A stretch of 64,000 nucleotides of DNA from contig JAIXMQ010000015.1 in the NCBI GenBank assembly GCA_025716855.1, positions 62,001 through 126,000 on the forward strand, written 5' to 3'. Below the pieces are notes generated by a model. It had not been told where the DNA came from. It saw only the letters and a list, made by a program, of their open reading frames with translations, and made no database searches. Below are positions 22,084 through 34,738 of this stretch, in pieces (position 1 is the stretch's first letter; every line of letters begins with the position of its first letter). The DNA comes from Pilaira anomala. Its lineage: Eukaryota > Mucoromycota > Mucoromycetes > Mucorales > Mucoraceae. Both the position numbers and the translations under genes were made by a program.

Positions 22084-23365
22084 ATGGTTGTGTATGAAGC
22101 AATATCAGTTGTACAATTAACAACTCTTTTGCTAGAAGGTGCAGGTCTAGCTCTTTCATTAGAATTAATCATATTCTGTCTTACTTCACGGAAACATAAC
22201 CAAAGTCTAAAAATTCGTATTTTAAAAATTTCCATGGCCATCGGTTTATTTGTTAAAACTATTGTGTTTTCTACATTTACCATAAGGTATAAGACTTTTA
22301 AAAATACATATGTTCCAACATTTACAGTCCTCATATAGTACCGAGCGTGATAGTTGTACAATTGCAGGAAAAGTTGGAAATACTTTTTTTCATTTGGCTG
22401 GTTTGTCTTGTACTTGTATACTCTTACTTCGAGTTACAGCCGTTATACCCGATAAATATCAACTACCGGCTCTTATCTTTCATGCTCTTGCTTTTACATT
22501 TAGATTATTATTTGCTATATTTGATATCATTTCTGATGAAATTTATATTAACACTGACGGTATCTGTACGATCAAGGAAAGATACCACGTAATTTATTTT
22601 ATTTATTTACATATACTATACATTACTCATCATTTCTATTTTTTTTTTATAGTTCGTGGCTATTTTTGCTATATTTGATAGTGCTCTTGATGTCTATGTT
22701 ACTCTTACAATCACTATCATTTTAACGAGACATATAAAAAGAATCAACTCAACGGGTGCGAGAGGAAATATCAATCTATACATCTCTGTAGTTCTAACAA
22801 ATGCCATTCGAACCGCCGCCTTATCCGTTGTAAATATTTTTGCTACAGTGTATGTTTTTTTGGTAAGTAAAAACCATTTTGTGTGTAGTATATGATCTTT
22901 TTGTCTATAACAAATCCCTTTTTTTTTTATTATTATTAGCATATTTTAAATATAATCAACATCTATATTGTTTGGCCGATTGTTTCAATCGTGTTGTTAA
23001 TAACAGTGGGTTATGACACGAATATTACATATACAATTAAACGTCTTAGAGATCAATCTCAACAAGGCAACGATAGCCATACAATACGCAATACTTTGCT
23101 CAATAGTAATTGCAGTAGTTCGTCTCCGACAGCAGATCGTCACCCCTTGAAACGTCAAGAAGTTACTAATAGTCATAGATTGTCAGATTTCAGGTTGGAC
23201 CGTAATGGTGATTTAGAGAGTGGGGATAGTTATTATATTCAACATAGCCGTGGTGTACATAATCATATTCGACCAGGAGATAGGACTAGTCTTTCTTGTA
23301 CCATTTTAGAAATGTCAGAACGAGATTCAAGAGATTTGTTTATAGATAGATCAAAATCTTTTTGA
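22084..23365 (+). CDS. Seven-transmembrane protein, unrecognised
   Basis: Four exons (22084-22286, 22339-22588, 22653-22862, 22940-23365) give 362 residues. Seven hydrophobic helices can be counted: residues near 5-30, 43-66, about 80-103, 108-135, 152-175, 187-215 and 222-250. They are followed by a Ser/Arg-rich cytoplasmic tail of about 110 residues with no membrane segment. This layout suits a fungal receptor-like or integral membrane protein. No family signature (STE2/3, rhodopsin DRY, RTA1) was seen. The first intron requires the acceptor at 22337-22338, eleven bases after a tempting alternative, to keep frame. An upstream in-frame ATG at 21925 would add a Phe-rich leader that I consider 5' UTR. 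Confidence 0.65.

Positions 23366-23368
<3 letters not shown>

Positions 23369-23397
<29 letters not shown>
23369..23397. repeat. (AT)n microsatellite
   Basis: About 14 AT units immediately after the stop codon of the 7TM gene, in its 3' UTR. Confidence 0.9.
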
Positions 23398-23399
<2 letters not shown>

Positions 23400-23821
23400 C
23401 TTTTTTTTTTTACAAAAAAAAATCTAATTTACTTGTATATTTATAAAATAAAAAAAGTTCTATATACCTCTTTTTACATTTGTTCTGTCAATTAAAAATA
23501 AGAAATTAAATAAATTGATCTCCTAAATTTCACTCTTTCTTATGTCCCCACACTCACAGGAGTAAAAAAAAAAAAGAAAAGAAAGAGAATTACAAATAAG
23601 CAATTAAGGAGTTGGAAGTAGGGAGTCAACATTGCTTTATAAAATACAATTGTACGTGGATGAGAAAAAAAAAAGTATGAAAAAGGGACGCTTACATGAT
23701 GATAGATACGCCTTTTAAAGAAAAATTTAGCAAATTTTATACATTATACATCGATACAAATTCTTCTCTTTACTTCTTTTATTCTTTTTTTTTTCTTTTT
23801 CACATATTTGTTATAATTAAA

Positions 23822-25450
23822 ATGTATTCTTTTTTACTTGTTATCACTACTTTTTTATTTTGGGTCCAAACAATATCTGCTATTACCGTTCCATCATTTC
23901 CTAGTATCAAAGATGAAATATTTCCTGGGTTTGCAACTGGACCAGATATTCCAAGAATCCCACTTACTTTTGTGCATGGTGTTGTAAGTAGTCTCTTACA
24001 TATACACATATACTTATTTTTGACTATAATACTAAACAACAAATGATAAAAAAAAAAAGCCGACTTTACCCTTTTCTATAGGTAATCCACGCCAAAAGTT
24101 TATTGGCATCTTTGATACTTCTTCTCCCTTGACTTGGGTTATGTCTGAAAAGTGTAACTCGAGTGCTTGTTTAGAGGTACCTGATAACAAAAAATATCGT
24201 CCTGATGATTCTTCTACCAACTTTAAGTTTCCGCTTCAAGTGGATATGACTTATTTAGATGGAAGTCATGTTCGAGTCAAACCTGAATTAGTGAGTACAT
24301 GTATATATATATATATATCGTGTTATCGAATTATAGAAGCACTCATTCTTTTAAACTATAGGATGCTGTCACTTTTGCAGACAAATTTACTATTCCTCGT
24401 CATTTGGTTGGTGAAGCTTATGTAGTAGACTATCCTAAAGGTTATATAGCGCCTGCAAGTACGTATATGTATTCTTATTCTCTTACTAAGAAGAAGTATT
24501 AACGTGTATATATAGATGCTCGATTAGGTATGGGTGGGTTCGGTAGTATTGATTGGAGAAAGACGGAATTCAAGTTGGATTTACCTTCACCCAAATTATT
24601 AACACTTCCAAGTCTTCTCAAAAATAGACGTGCAGGTTCAGTGAAAAATAAAATGAAGCTTAAATATATGTACATTTGAATTTACTTACATTTTTTTTTT
24701 ATGTAGTTGGAGATGATCGATTTTCAACTGGAATTTCTAAATCTAAATCAGGTTCAGTGGATTTTCGTAAACGTTTTGATTTTTTTAATACCTTATCTTC
24801 AGCGTTTATACTTGGTAAAGCAAAAAAAAAAAAAAAGGGGGGGGGGAGGGGGAGAAAAGTACAATTAAGAAAATACATAATAAATATTAAACAAAATTAT
24901 TTTTGTAGGTGTGGACAAAACTTTATACAAGGAGCCAGTGTATACATTGCCACTTGTCCCTTTAAAAGGGTTTAAATCACCTTTTTGGAAGATTCCAATC
25001 ACTGGACTTCAATTAAAGAACAATAATAATCTAATACAATCCAAGTTTTCATTTGGTTCAGGAGCACATGGTAAAATCGATTCCAGTAGTCCAATTCTTA
25101 CTTTACCGTTTGCTACTGCAGACGCAATTAATACAGCACTAGGTGCCAAGTTTGATAGTAAACTAAATTCTTATACGATTGATTGTGATGCTGTTACAAC
25201 AGCACCTTCTCTCGTCATTCAGTTTGCAGCTGGTGTAGATGCGCAGATCTCTGCAGATCAGTTTATTTATCAAAGGAATAGCGGATCAACGTGTTATACA
25301 GCTATTGGGGGTGGTTCAGATACACAGAACGTGTACTTGGGAGGACCCTTCTTTCGTTCATTTTATTTAATCTATCATTACACAGGACTCAGTGTCCAAA
25401 TTGCTGAAAGCTCTGTAATACAAGCAGGAAAACTGTTTGAACAAGAATAA
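23822..25450 (+). CDS. Secreted pepsin-like protein, degenerate catalytic motifs (type C)
   Basis: Six exons in the preferred model (23822-23983, 24060-24290, 24362-24458, 24516-24635, 24707-24814, 24909-25450) give 419 residues with a signal peptide (MYSFLLVITTFLFWVQTISA). Family A1 features are FSIGNPRQKFIGIFD, PLTWV, GMGGFGSIDW, SPFWKIPI and a C-terminal half ending YLGGPFFRSFYLIYHY. The first triad is D73-T-S and the second is D297-S-S, so both glycines are lost. This suggests a non-catalytic or strongly changed member. Exon 2 uses an acceptor after a poly(A) run, which restores the SIGNPRQ strand. The alternative is a GTGTTG donor with the pyrimidine-rich acceptor at 24080-24081, which deletes about nine residues. 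The protein is only distantly similar to copies A and B. Confidence 0.75.
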
Positions 25451-25493
25451 TAATATTATTATTATTAATAAAAATGTATGTTGTGTATTATTT

Positions 25494-26723
25494 TTAAATT
25501 ATTCTATCAATTGCTTTTATAACTCTGTCAATATCTGGTCTAGTGTGAGGATCTGTATTTAACATGAAGGATATTAAATCCTGTAATTGTTTTGAGTATA
25601 TATCCTTTTTTGAGGGAGGGAAATAAAACTGTCTATTTAAAACAGCTAGTGCCATCGTACCACCTTGTTGGTTGATGGTCATTTCAAATGGTGATTCTCC
25701 ATAGGCCATGGCAAATAATGTACATCCTAGTGACCAAATATCTACTTTTTCATCCAGTTGTGTACCAACCTTTACATCAAATAGCTCAGGCGCTCTAAAA
25801 GGCATAGAACAATTTTCAGCTGCATCGTCTTGTTGTTTCATTGCAATCTTTCTATCCGTAATGTCTATTCTTGCTGGTCGGGCTGATCCAAAATCCATCA
25901 AAAATGGTATCTTGCCATCATCTGATAATAAAACGTTACTATATGAGTACATGTTAGTGATCAGCTTCAAAAAAAGTTTAAAAATTCAAATGCATTTTAC
26001 GCTGGTTTAATATCCCGATGTGCCCAAGGTTTATTCACACCTGATCGATCTCTATAATCCTTCATAGCTTTTATACTTTCACATACGCCTCGAAATAAAG
26101 TCAGTATGTGTTTTTCAGATAAATTCTTGCTTAATTGATTGCTTTTGTCAATTAGATCCTGAATATTTCCTCTCTACGTAATACATAAAGTCAGTGCATT
26201 TGTTATTGTGCTACCTTAATGTGTGTGGATCTTTACTTTATGAAAAGGCATGATAATGTACACTGTTTTACTACCGTCTTCTTCTTTAATCATACACATA
26301 TCCTATTAAATTACTTTAATATATAAAAACTTTTGTAAGTTTTTCTTTTTTTTTTTACCACAATTTTTATAATATTAGGATGTTGAAATCTGTCAGTAAC
26401 GATGGCTTCTCTTATTGCATTCGAAGCTACTTCTTTTCCCATTTGACATCGAATGGTCTTTACAGCATAAAGTTGTTTATTGTCATCTTGAGCTAAATAA
26501 ACAAACGAGAATCCACTAACAAACAGTTAAAAGATGAGTTAAAAAAAATAAAGTCATTTCAAATAAAATAGATTTACCCTTCTCCTAATAACTTTGTAAT
26601 GGTAAAGTTACGTCCATTAAGTCGAATGACCGTATTTGGAAAAGTCTTTGCATTTGAGTAGATATCAACGACTGAATCTACAACTGAATTAATAGAGCCA
26701 ACTAAATTATTAAAAAAGGACAT
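25494..26723 (-). CDS. Serine/threonine protein kinase, STK16/NAK-like
   Basis: Five exons (26578-26723, 26359-26515, 26237-26302, 26001-26173, 25494-25938) encode 328 residues, close to the usual 305-360 for STK16/ENV7-type kinases. Kinase motifs are complete: LGEGGFSFVYLA loop, YAVKTI lysine, WAHRDIKPANVLL catalytic loop, LMDFGSARPA metal-binding motif, MPFRAPELF and DIWSLGCTLFAMAYGESPFE. The short text between DFG and APE matches NAK-family kinases, which act in membrane traffic and vacuole or Golgi function. The N-terminal MGxxxC lipidation motif of animal STK16 is not present. The stop lies 43 bp from the stop of the pepsin-like gene on the other strand. Confidence 0.85.
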
Positions 26724-28353
26724 ATGGTAATATACAAAGGAAAAGCAAGTGCTTTTTTTTTTGTTTGAGCTCAGGTAGAAAAAAGGGGGGGTGACACCAA
26801 AAGATATGTACCACATTCTTGAATATATCAATTTTGGCCATTATGTTTCATTAAATCCAAAGGTTTGAAACGTTAGAAATTAGATTATAGAATTTGGCCA
26901 GTTACTATTTTATATGATAAAAAGTATTTGCTTATAATCCTAACTTAGAATTAATAGCTAAAGGTTTAATTCTGATATTTCTTTCAAAGGTAATTAAGAG
27001 ACCACTGTAAAGCTTCGCTAAAACCACACGCTCTTGAATAGCTTTGTTTCTGTTGAGTCAAAGTATAGCTACTTTACCTCTGAAGTTTGATAAATAAACA
27101 AACATGTAAAGTGGCTAAATACACACAAAAAATTAATAAAGTGACAGCATACAAGAATATATAGATAAGCAGTTTTGTTTGAAATGTTAAGTCAAATACT
27201 TTATTATTTTGACAGTTCTTTTTTTGAAGTGTTTATGATTCTCTGAAAAAAAATTTTTTTTTCTCAACAGGACAGGGTTAAATAAAATCATTTTTAAAAC
27301 ATGAAAAAAAGGGTTGGTATTTATACTATTTTATTTAAGGTCAGACTCACTAACCTTTTTTGGATAGTGGGGTACTATTTTTGGTGATGACATTTATTGA
27401 ATTTATCAAGCCAAATAGTTTGTCTTGTAACATATATACTTGCATCAATCCTCTTAAAATGTCCTAGAAAGAGCAAATGAGTAGCGTTTACGGTGTTAAA
27501 AAAAAGGCTTTAGAAAATTCGAAGATATGATCGACAAATTAAAAAAAAAAGGGAAAATAAGCGGGAAATCTTGACAAGTTTAAAGAAAAAGACCCCAGAA
27601 CAAATAGGATGATATAAAAGAATAGATATCTCATCTATTTACTTGTACCCAAGGACTTTCAGTCATTTAACAATAATAAATCAACATGCTTTGTTTAATT
27701 TTTTAACCAGATCCTTGAAAAGTTTATTATAAATATATTTTTACTTCTCTCTCCATTCACTACATATAAATGCCGCATTTATTGAATTAAATCTCTGACA
27801 GTAACCAGTAAAACATGAGTTACTTTTTTCTTTTCTCTTCCGTCCCTGGTGTATTTTTTTTTTTTACCATGGATTCCCAGCATATATATCACGTGTTATA
27901 GAAAATTGGATTATAATGTATTTTCTCTTTTGACAGTGCCCAATTTCCATCCAAATACAAAAGTTCAATCTAAAACAAAAAGAGAAAATCCAGTTATTAA
28001 AATTAAGAAAATTCAGTATTAAAAATACGTCATGTTTAATCAACATAAAACTTTTAGTGCAAAAGTGAGATTTTCAATAATTAATACAGAACTACGTTGA
28101 ACAAATATTCCAAAAAGAGTAAAAAAGTGTGGAATGATAATATAGGTTTTTTTTTTTTTTTTTTTATTATTAAATGGTGTATTATAAAGTAGAGCATATG
28201 ATCAAGGGTATTATACGATTCGTTCACTATAAAAAGGCTTCATTTAGGAAAGATGGTACCAGTTTTCCCAGTTTTTCCAAGGTTCATCCAATTTGAATTA
28301 AGTAATCAACTGGATTAAACGACCGCGCTGGACTATACTTTAGCTCCCCCCAC

Positions 28354-28384
<31 letters not shown>

Positions 28385-28522
28385 AATTACCCACACACAC
28401 ATATAATACACACTACGATGAATCTAGAATGATGAATATACTTTTTTTTTTTTTTTTTTTTTTACAATACATTTTTATGAAAAAAAAAAGAAAGTAGGGA
28501 ATATATATATATATATATACAC
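26724..28522. other. Gene-free spacer
   Basis: About 1.8 kb containing A/T homopolymers (poly(T) 28147-28164, poly(A) near 28354-28381, poly(T) 28441-28463) and short frames only. No gene or RNA recognised. Confidence 0.55.
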
Positions 28523-30005
28523 TCAAGTCGTATCCACATTTTCTTCATTCGTAGGAGCAATTGGAATTTGAGGTCTTTGTCTTGTTTGTAACATTGCAAA
28601 TAAATCATCCAACACTTGTCCACTATTTGCACTCGGTAAAAAATCGTTATGATGTGTCAAGGTAGGTCCAAATTCTTCTTCAAAAAAGGGGTCAAAGTCA
28701 AAATCTAGATCAAATTCTGGCACTTGCATATGTGAATTATTCCAATATTCACCACCTTGTGGTGCTGGTTGTGGTAGCGAGGTAGATGGAGGAGGTAACA
28801 TGGTTTCACTTGAGTTAAGTGGTAACATCGGTGGTGGTGGTGGTGGTGGTGGTGGTGGCGGTTGTAAATGTGGGTGTGGATGTGGATGTGGATGTGTTTG
28901 CGAAAGTTGTGGTAGTTGTGGTAATTGTGGTGGTTGCGAAGGTCGCGAGGGTTGCGAGGGTTGCGAAGGTTGCGAAGGTTGCGAAGGTTGCAAAGGTTGT
29001 GATGGGTGTGAAGGTTGCGAAGGTTGTAATGGTTGTGAAGGTTGTGAAGGTTGCGAAGGTTGCGGAGGTTGTGATGGTTGTGATGGTTGCGATGGTGTTA
29101 ATGGCTGTGATGGTCGTAATGGCTGTGGTGCTGGTGGTACCTGAGCAGTTGGATCAGAAAGAGGTGAATCATCTAGTTTACGTCTCTTTTGAACATTAGG
29201 ATCTAATGGATCATGATACATGATAGGTGATGAACGATTAGGTGCTCTTAAAGGCACAGTTGTAAACGATTGTTGTCGTTGTTGTTGATCTGGGTAAGTT
29301 TGAGGAGAAGTAATATTTTCTCTACGTATATTCTCTCCAACCTCTTTTTCCTTTTCACTCACAGTATTTAATTCAGGACTTTTTGGTAAGGGATCAACAG
29401 TTGCCGTCGTCGTCGTCGTCGTTGTAGTATTAGTAGATGGTGGTTGTTGTATAACGGGTATTTTAGTTGGATCACCACCTGTCAAGATAGAAACTTGATT
29501 TTCTAATACACTCACTCTGTCACGTAACTCACCATTTTCCTTTCTCAATCTATCCAATTCATTTTGCCAATCCTCCATTTCCTTTGCTTTTATTTCTAAA
29601 TCTTTAATGTATTGTTCTCTTCGTTGACGAAATGCTTTTTGTGCAGCTCGATTTTGTGCTGCACGTTTAGAAGGAATGACAGGACGGTTAGGTCCTTTGT
29701 ATTTTGTTGGATCATAATCGAGCGCCTGCGCTTGTGGTGAAATGGATAGTTCTTCTTCTCTTGAGAGTTGCCTTGAATGTTGTTGATGTTGCTGTTGTTG
29801 TTGTGGTGGTGGTGGCATAGGTAACACAGAACCAGGTGGCCTTGATATCATATAATTGTACTGTTGCTCTGGTCCGTGTTCTAATATTAAGTCATTAGTT
29901 TTGTTTTATAAAAGATGTTCTAATGAACAACTTTATTTTGGTTTTGTTACCTGCTGACATCATCCACGGTTGTGTATTATTTAAATGTGGATTATGGTTA
30001 TTCAT
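28523..30005 (-). CDS. bZIP transcription factor, AP-1/Pap1-like
   Basis: Two exons (29951-30005, 28523-29880) give 470 residues. The basic region reads [20 protein letters not shown], which fits the fungal AP-1 (Yap1/Pap1) signature NRxAQxxFR. It is followed by a leucine zipper ([11 protein letters not shown] to LENQVSIL). Around it are poly-Gln and poly-Pro stretches, a Thr run and a Ser-Gln-Pro repeat of about 60 residues (28920-29110), then His-Pro and Pro tracts. The acidic/aromatic C-terminus ([17 protein letters not shown]) may be an activation domain. No clear C-terminal cysteine-rich redox domain of Yap1 is present, so oxidative-stress sensing of that type is not supported. The gene is divergent from galactokinase. 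Confidence 0.85.
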
Positions 30006-30242
30006 ATTTATTTTTATTTTTTTCTCACTCTAATAAATAATACTTATTAATCGTCTATATAAAATAAAAAAGAGATAGAACTTTTACCCTGCTCGAGAAA
30101 ATCGAGTAAATTATTGTTGTTATAGTAATAAATTAAAAAAAAAAAGAAACTAATAGAGACTTGACGGTATATAGTGTTTGAATGAAACAAAAGAATGAGT
30201 TGATCAACACATGTGTATTGTTAATTTTTTTTTTTCCCAGTG

Positions 30243-30274
<32 letters not shown>

Positions 30275-30774
30275 TTGTTACAACACCCCGCGGCAGAAAG
30301 CATGACCCGAATTTTATTTGAAAAATGTCATGTCTCTTCTGATTGGACAATATGAGTTTATCTCTCCACAAAATATTAAGTCTTTGATTATGTAATCGCC
30401 ATAACCCTGAACAACCTATTTTTTTTTAAATTTTTTTTTTTATTATTATTTCACGTTACAATTTTATATCATATAATATAACTCTCGATCATGAAAAGTT
30501 GGGGGGAAAATATGAGGAAAAAAAAATACTCGTTTTAGGTAATATCAGTTGGAAAAAACTGGGTGTTTTTTTTTTACTTTTTTTCCATGGAATGGTAAAG
30601 CATTTTTCTTTTTTTTTTTGGGGGGTGGGGGAGAGGAGATACAGTGTAACACAAAACCTGCTTACCCAAGCAAAAAAGTCACATCCCGCTCAATTTTTTT
30701 TATTTATATAAAAGCAACTTAAACTATTTTCCTCCCTTTCCCTTTTTATTAAACTAAAAAAAAATATAACAAAA
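30006..30774. promoter_or_regulatory. Shared intergenic region, bZIP and galactokinase
   Basis: A 769-bp divergent intergenic region with poly(A), poly(T) and a G-rich patch (30620-30636), plus TTTATATAAAAG about 65 bp before the galactokinase ATG as a probable TATA box. CCCCGCGGC occurs at 30285-30293. No strict Gal4-type CGG-N11-CCG site was seen. Confidence 0.5.
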
Positions 30775-32390
30775 ATGTCTTCTTCCGTTCCATCTTTTGA
30801 TTCTCTTGATAAAATCTATGATCCTTCCGCTTTATTAAAGCAAGGGTAAGTTTATTATTTGTGCGTATACACTCATCATACAAGGGATACTTACATATAT
30901 ATTTTTTAGTGCTCGTTACAACAATTTGGTTGCTCAATTTGAAAAGTTGCATGGTCGTAAAGCTGAATTCGTTGTCCGTTCTCCCGGTCGTGTCAACTTA
31001 ATTGGTGAACATATCGATTACTGTGGTTTCGGTGTCCTTCCTATGGCTATTGAACGTGATGTAGTTATTGTTGGTGCTACCACTGATGATGATACTAAAG
31101 TTCGTGTTGCTAACTCTAATGAATCCAAGTACCCTGCCAGAGAATTTGATTATGAGGGTAAGGAAAAGGTTGTTACTATTGATTCTTCCATGTTGGAATG
31201 GTCCAACTATTTCAAGTGTGGTTACAAGGTAATAAAAATAGGGAAAAAGCGAGAAAGAGAGAAAGAGAAACTTACAGGTTTCACTTTTTTTGTTTTAAAA
31301 ATAATAGGGTATGCTTGAAAAGTTTCAATTGGATAAGCCCAAGGGACTTTTCTTACTTGTAGATGGTACAGTTCCCGCTGGTGGTGGACTTTCATCTTCT
31401 GCAGCCTTTGTCTGTGCTTCTGCACTTGCAGTTGTTACTGCCAACAAGTTAGATATCTCCAAGACCGAATTAACCGAGATTGCTATTGTTGCTGAACGTA
31501 ACGTAGGTGTCAACTCAGGTGGTATGGATCAAAGTGCCTCCGTCTTATCCGAAAAGGATTTCGCTCTTCACGTTGAATTTGTTCCCAAGTTACACACCTC
31601 TCTTGTTCCTTTACCCAAGACCACACCCAAGTTAGCTTTCATTATTGCAAACACTTTAGTGACTGCCGATAAGTTCGTTACTGCTCCTCGTAACTATAAC
31701 TTACGTGTTGTTGAAACTCATATGGCTGCTCTTTTCCTTTCCAAGGTACTCGGTTTACCTTCTGTTGATACTCTCAAGGAAGTCTATGATCTTTACTACA
31801 AGGACTCCAAGTTGAACGAAATCGAAAGATTCTCTGATCTTCTTGCTAAGGCTATTGAACTTTTCCCTAAGGATAACACAAACGGTAACGGATATACTCT
31901 TGAAGAAGTTGCTGAGATGATCGGTGTCCCCGTTCAAGAATTCCAAGACAAGTACATGACTCGTTTCCCTGTTGAAACTGATTACTTCCGTCTTGTTCAA
32001 CGTACCAAGCACGTCTTATCTGAAGCCTCTCGTGTGATTGAGTTCCATGCTGCTTGTGAATCCAGCGATGCTAGCTTAAAGACCTTAGGTGATTTAATGA
32101 ACGCTTCTCAAGATTCTTGTCGTGACTTGTTCATGTGTTCTTGTCCTGAAATTAACCAAGTTTGTGAAATTGCTCGTAACCATGGTTCTTATGGTTCTAG
32201 ATTGAGTGGTGCTGGTTGGGGTGGAAGTACCGTTCATTTGACCACTGAAGATAATGTTCCCAAGTTAATTGAAGCTATCAAGAACGAGTTCTATCGTAAG
32301 GCTTATCCTAACATCACTGAGGAAGAGTTGGATGATGCTATCATTGCTACTAAGCCTTGTGGTGGTGCCGCTATTTACACTGGTTTCTAA
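30775..32390 (+). CDS. GAL1: Galactokinase
   Basis: Three exons (30775-30845, 30910-31228, 31308-32390) encode 490 residues. The GHMP signature motifs are all present: GRVNLIGEHIDYCGFGVLP (near residue 50, the galactokinase signature), PAGGGLSSSAAF (phosphate-binding loop, near 155-165), NSGGMDQ, and SRLSGAGWGGSTVHL near 427-440. It phosphorylates galactose with ATP to galactose-1-phosphate, the first Leloir pathway step in the cytosol. Codon use is biased to C-ending codons and AAG, suggesting good expression. No other GAL gene is adjacent. A TC run lies in the 3' UTR. Confidence 0.95.
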
Positions 32391-32418
32391 ATAGTCTCTT
32401 TTTTCTAAATTATTTCTT

Positions 32419-32453
32419 TCTCTCTCTCTCTCTCTCTCTCTCTCCCTCTCTCT
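32419..32453 (+). repeat. (TC)n microsatellite
   Basis: TC repeat with one CCC interruption in the galactokinase 3' UTR, between convergent genes. Confidence 0.9.
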
Positions 32454-32599
32454 TATTTTTTTGTTCATATATATATCACTTGTTACATACACACTTCAAT
32501 ATAATAAAAAAAAGATCCAAGTTGTACACATGTACAACTCGATACATTTGTAAAAAAAAAAAAAAACTATATTTATTTATTTCTAGTGATTTTTATTCT

Positions 32600-34495
32600 C
32601 TAACCAAAATTGATGCCTTGAGCTAAAGGAAGTGCTCCGGAATAATTTATAGTACATGTGCCTCGTCTACAATATTGTTTCCAACTATCACTACCACTTT
32701 CACGACCTCCACCCGTCTCCTTTTCACCACCAAAGGCACCACCGATTTCTGCACCATTGGTTGGAATATTGACATTGATAATACCGCAATCAGATCCAGA
32801 AGGTCCGATCCACTTGAAGATAGTAGATGGGTTACTAGTAAAGATCGAACTAGATAAGCCTTGGCTGACATTATTATTGATAGCAATTGCTTCATCCAAA
32901 GTCTATTTTTTAAAAAAAAAAAATTAGTTTAAATAAATATATTATATGATTTTTTTTTTTTTTTTTACCTTGTAAGTCATGGTATGAAGAATAGGAACAA
33001 AGGCTTCATGTTGAACAACCTTCATATCTGAACGTACACGCGTCATGGTAGGTTCAACAAAATTACCATGCTTCAAAGGACCATCCTCAATCACACGACC
33101 ACCCACCAAGATCTCACCACCTTCCGCCTTGACCTGTTCCAAAGCCTTCTTATAAGTCTCAACAGCTTGTTTCGTATGCAAAGGACCACACAATACACCA
33201 TCATCCAAGGGATCACCTACTTTCACCTGAGCATACGCCTTTTTCAAACGTTCAATCAAAGTATCATAAACAGACTCCTGTACAATCAAACGACGCGTAG
33301 TGGTACATCTTTGTCCTGCAGTACCTACTGCCGCAAACAAAATAGCCCGTGCCGCAAGATCCAAATCACAATCATCCGTCACGATAATCGCGTTATTTCC
33401 ACCAAGTTCTAAAATCGATTTACCGAATCGGCCTTGAACCACTTGTCCTACTTGTCGACCTACTTCGGTTGATCCCGTGAACGAAAGGACATGAGCTCGT
33501 TTATCTGCTACCATGCTTTGACCTACATCTGTACCGCCTGTAACAAGTGCACAGAGTGAGGTAGGTAAACCGTGTTCCTTGAGTGCTTTGGCAATAATAC
33601 GTGTGACGGCAATAGAGACAAGAGATGTAGTTGGAGCTGGTTTCCAGACAGTACCATTACCTGTGATCAAAGCAATAGCACAGTTCCAACCATACACAGC
33701 CACTAAAATATTTTTTTTTTTTTTCAGTCTATAAAGTAATTTGTTTTTTCTCTTTATATGTATTTACCTGGAAAGTTAAAAGCACTAATGATACCTACAG
33801 TACCTAATGGATTCCAAGTCTCTAACATGGCATGTCCAGGTCTCTCGGAAGGAATGATTGAACCTTGCATGGTACGTGAAAGACCTAATGCGAATTCCAA
33901 GATATCAATGTACTCTTGTACCTCTCCAATACCTTCAGGTAAAATCTTTCCCATCTCGAGCGAGACGAGTTTTCCGAGCGGCTGTAAGTTTTCAACTAGG
34001 GCGTTTCGCATTGTTAACATAACATGACCGCGTTTAGGAGCAGGTAACTAACAATAATAATAAAGTGAATATGTTGTTTCGATTTGTACATATATATATA
34101 TATATATATTTACCTCTCGCCAAATCTTTTGAGCTTCAGCTACTCTTTCAAAAGCAACATTCAAATCTTCAGGTGTACCCTAAACAAAAGAGAGAGAGAA
34201 AAAGTTATATACAAATGAGTGTGGGAAATAAGTCGTGGGAAATTTATAAGGGACTTACAGTAATGACTTCAGCCATGATTTCGTTATTGACAGGATTATA
34301 GGAAGGTACAATAGGACCTGAACCTTTCCATTCACCATCAAATACACCTTTATTATTTGTCTTATCTAAACCAAGTGATTCAAATACAGAACGATGTTTT
34401 TCAAATGTGGAAAGACAACGTATATTGTTAGGTCTAGTAACAGTATGTTTCAATGTTTGTACAATTGTACGAGTTCCAAGTAATCTTGAAATCAT
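32600..34495 (-). CDS. Alpha-aminoadipic semialdehyde dehydrogenase-like (ALDH7)
   Basis: Five exons (34259-34495, 34114-34179, 33768-34047, 32969-33702, 32600-32902) give 539 residues. The first 30 residues are basic and amphipathic ([17 protein letters not shown]), a probable mitochondrial presequence. ALDH features are [45 protein letters not shown] (catalytic Glu near 295) and [13 protein letters not shown] (catalytic Cys near 327). [21 protein letters not shown] near the end is characteristic of ALDH7/antiquitin. The enzyme would oxidise aminoadipate semialdehyde or related aldehydes with NAD+. Fungi make rather than degrade lysine by this route, so a general aldehyde-detoxifying role is equally possible. 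Confidence 0.9.
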
Positions 34496-34738
34496 TTTTT
34501 TTTTAAAAAAAATAAAGTAATAAAAAGAAGAGAGGAAAGAATTGTTTCAGCTTTTTTATATTTTTTTTTTTATTTAAAACTAAATGCAAACATAAACACA
34601 CACAAACACAATACAAGAAAAAAAAAAGGGACGATCCAAAAGAGCGTGGGAATGATGAATAGGCTTTAATTTGATATAAAAATTAACTGGTTCACACACA
34701 AATGCGCGTCATCCTTTTCCTTTTGGGGGAGAAATACT

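Noticed and set aside
28800..29199. Plus-strand GCEG/VAKV repeat frames
   Set aside because: Antisense of the Ser-Gln-Pro repeat of the bZIP gene.
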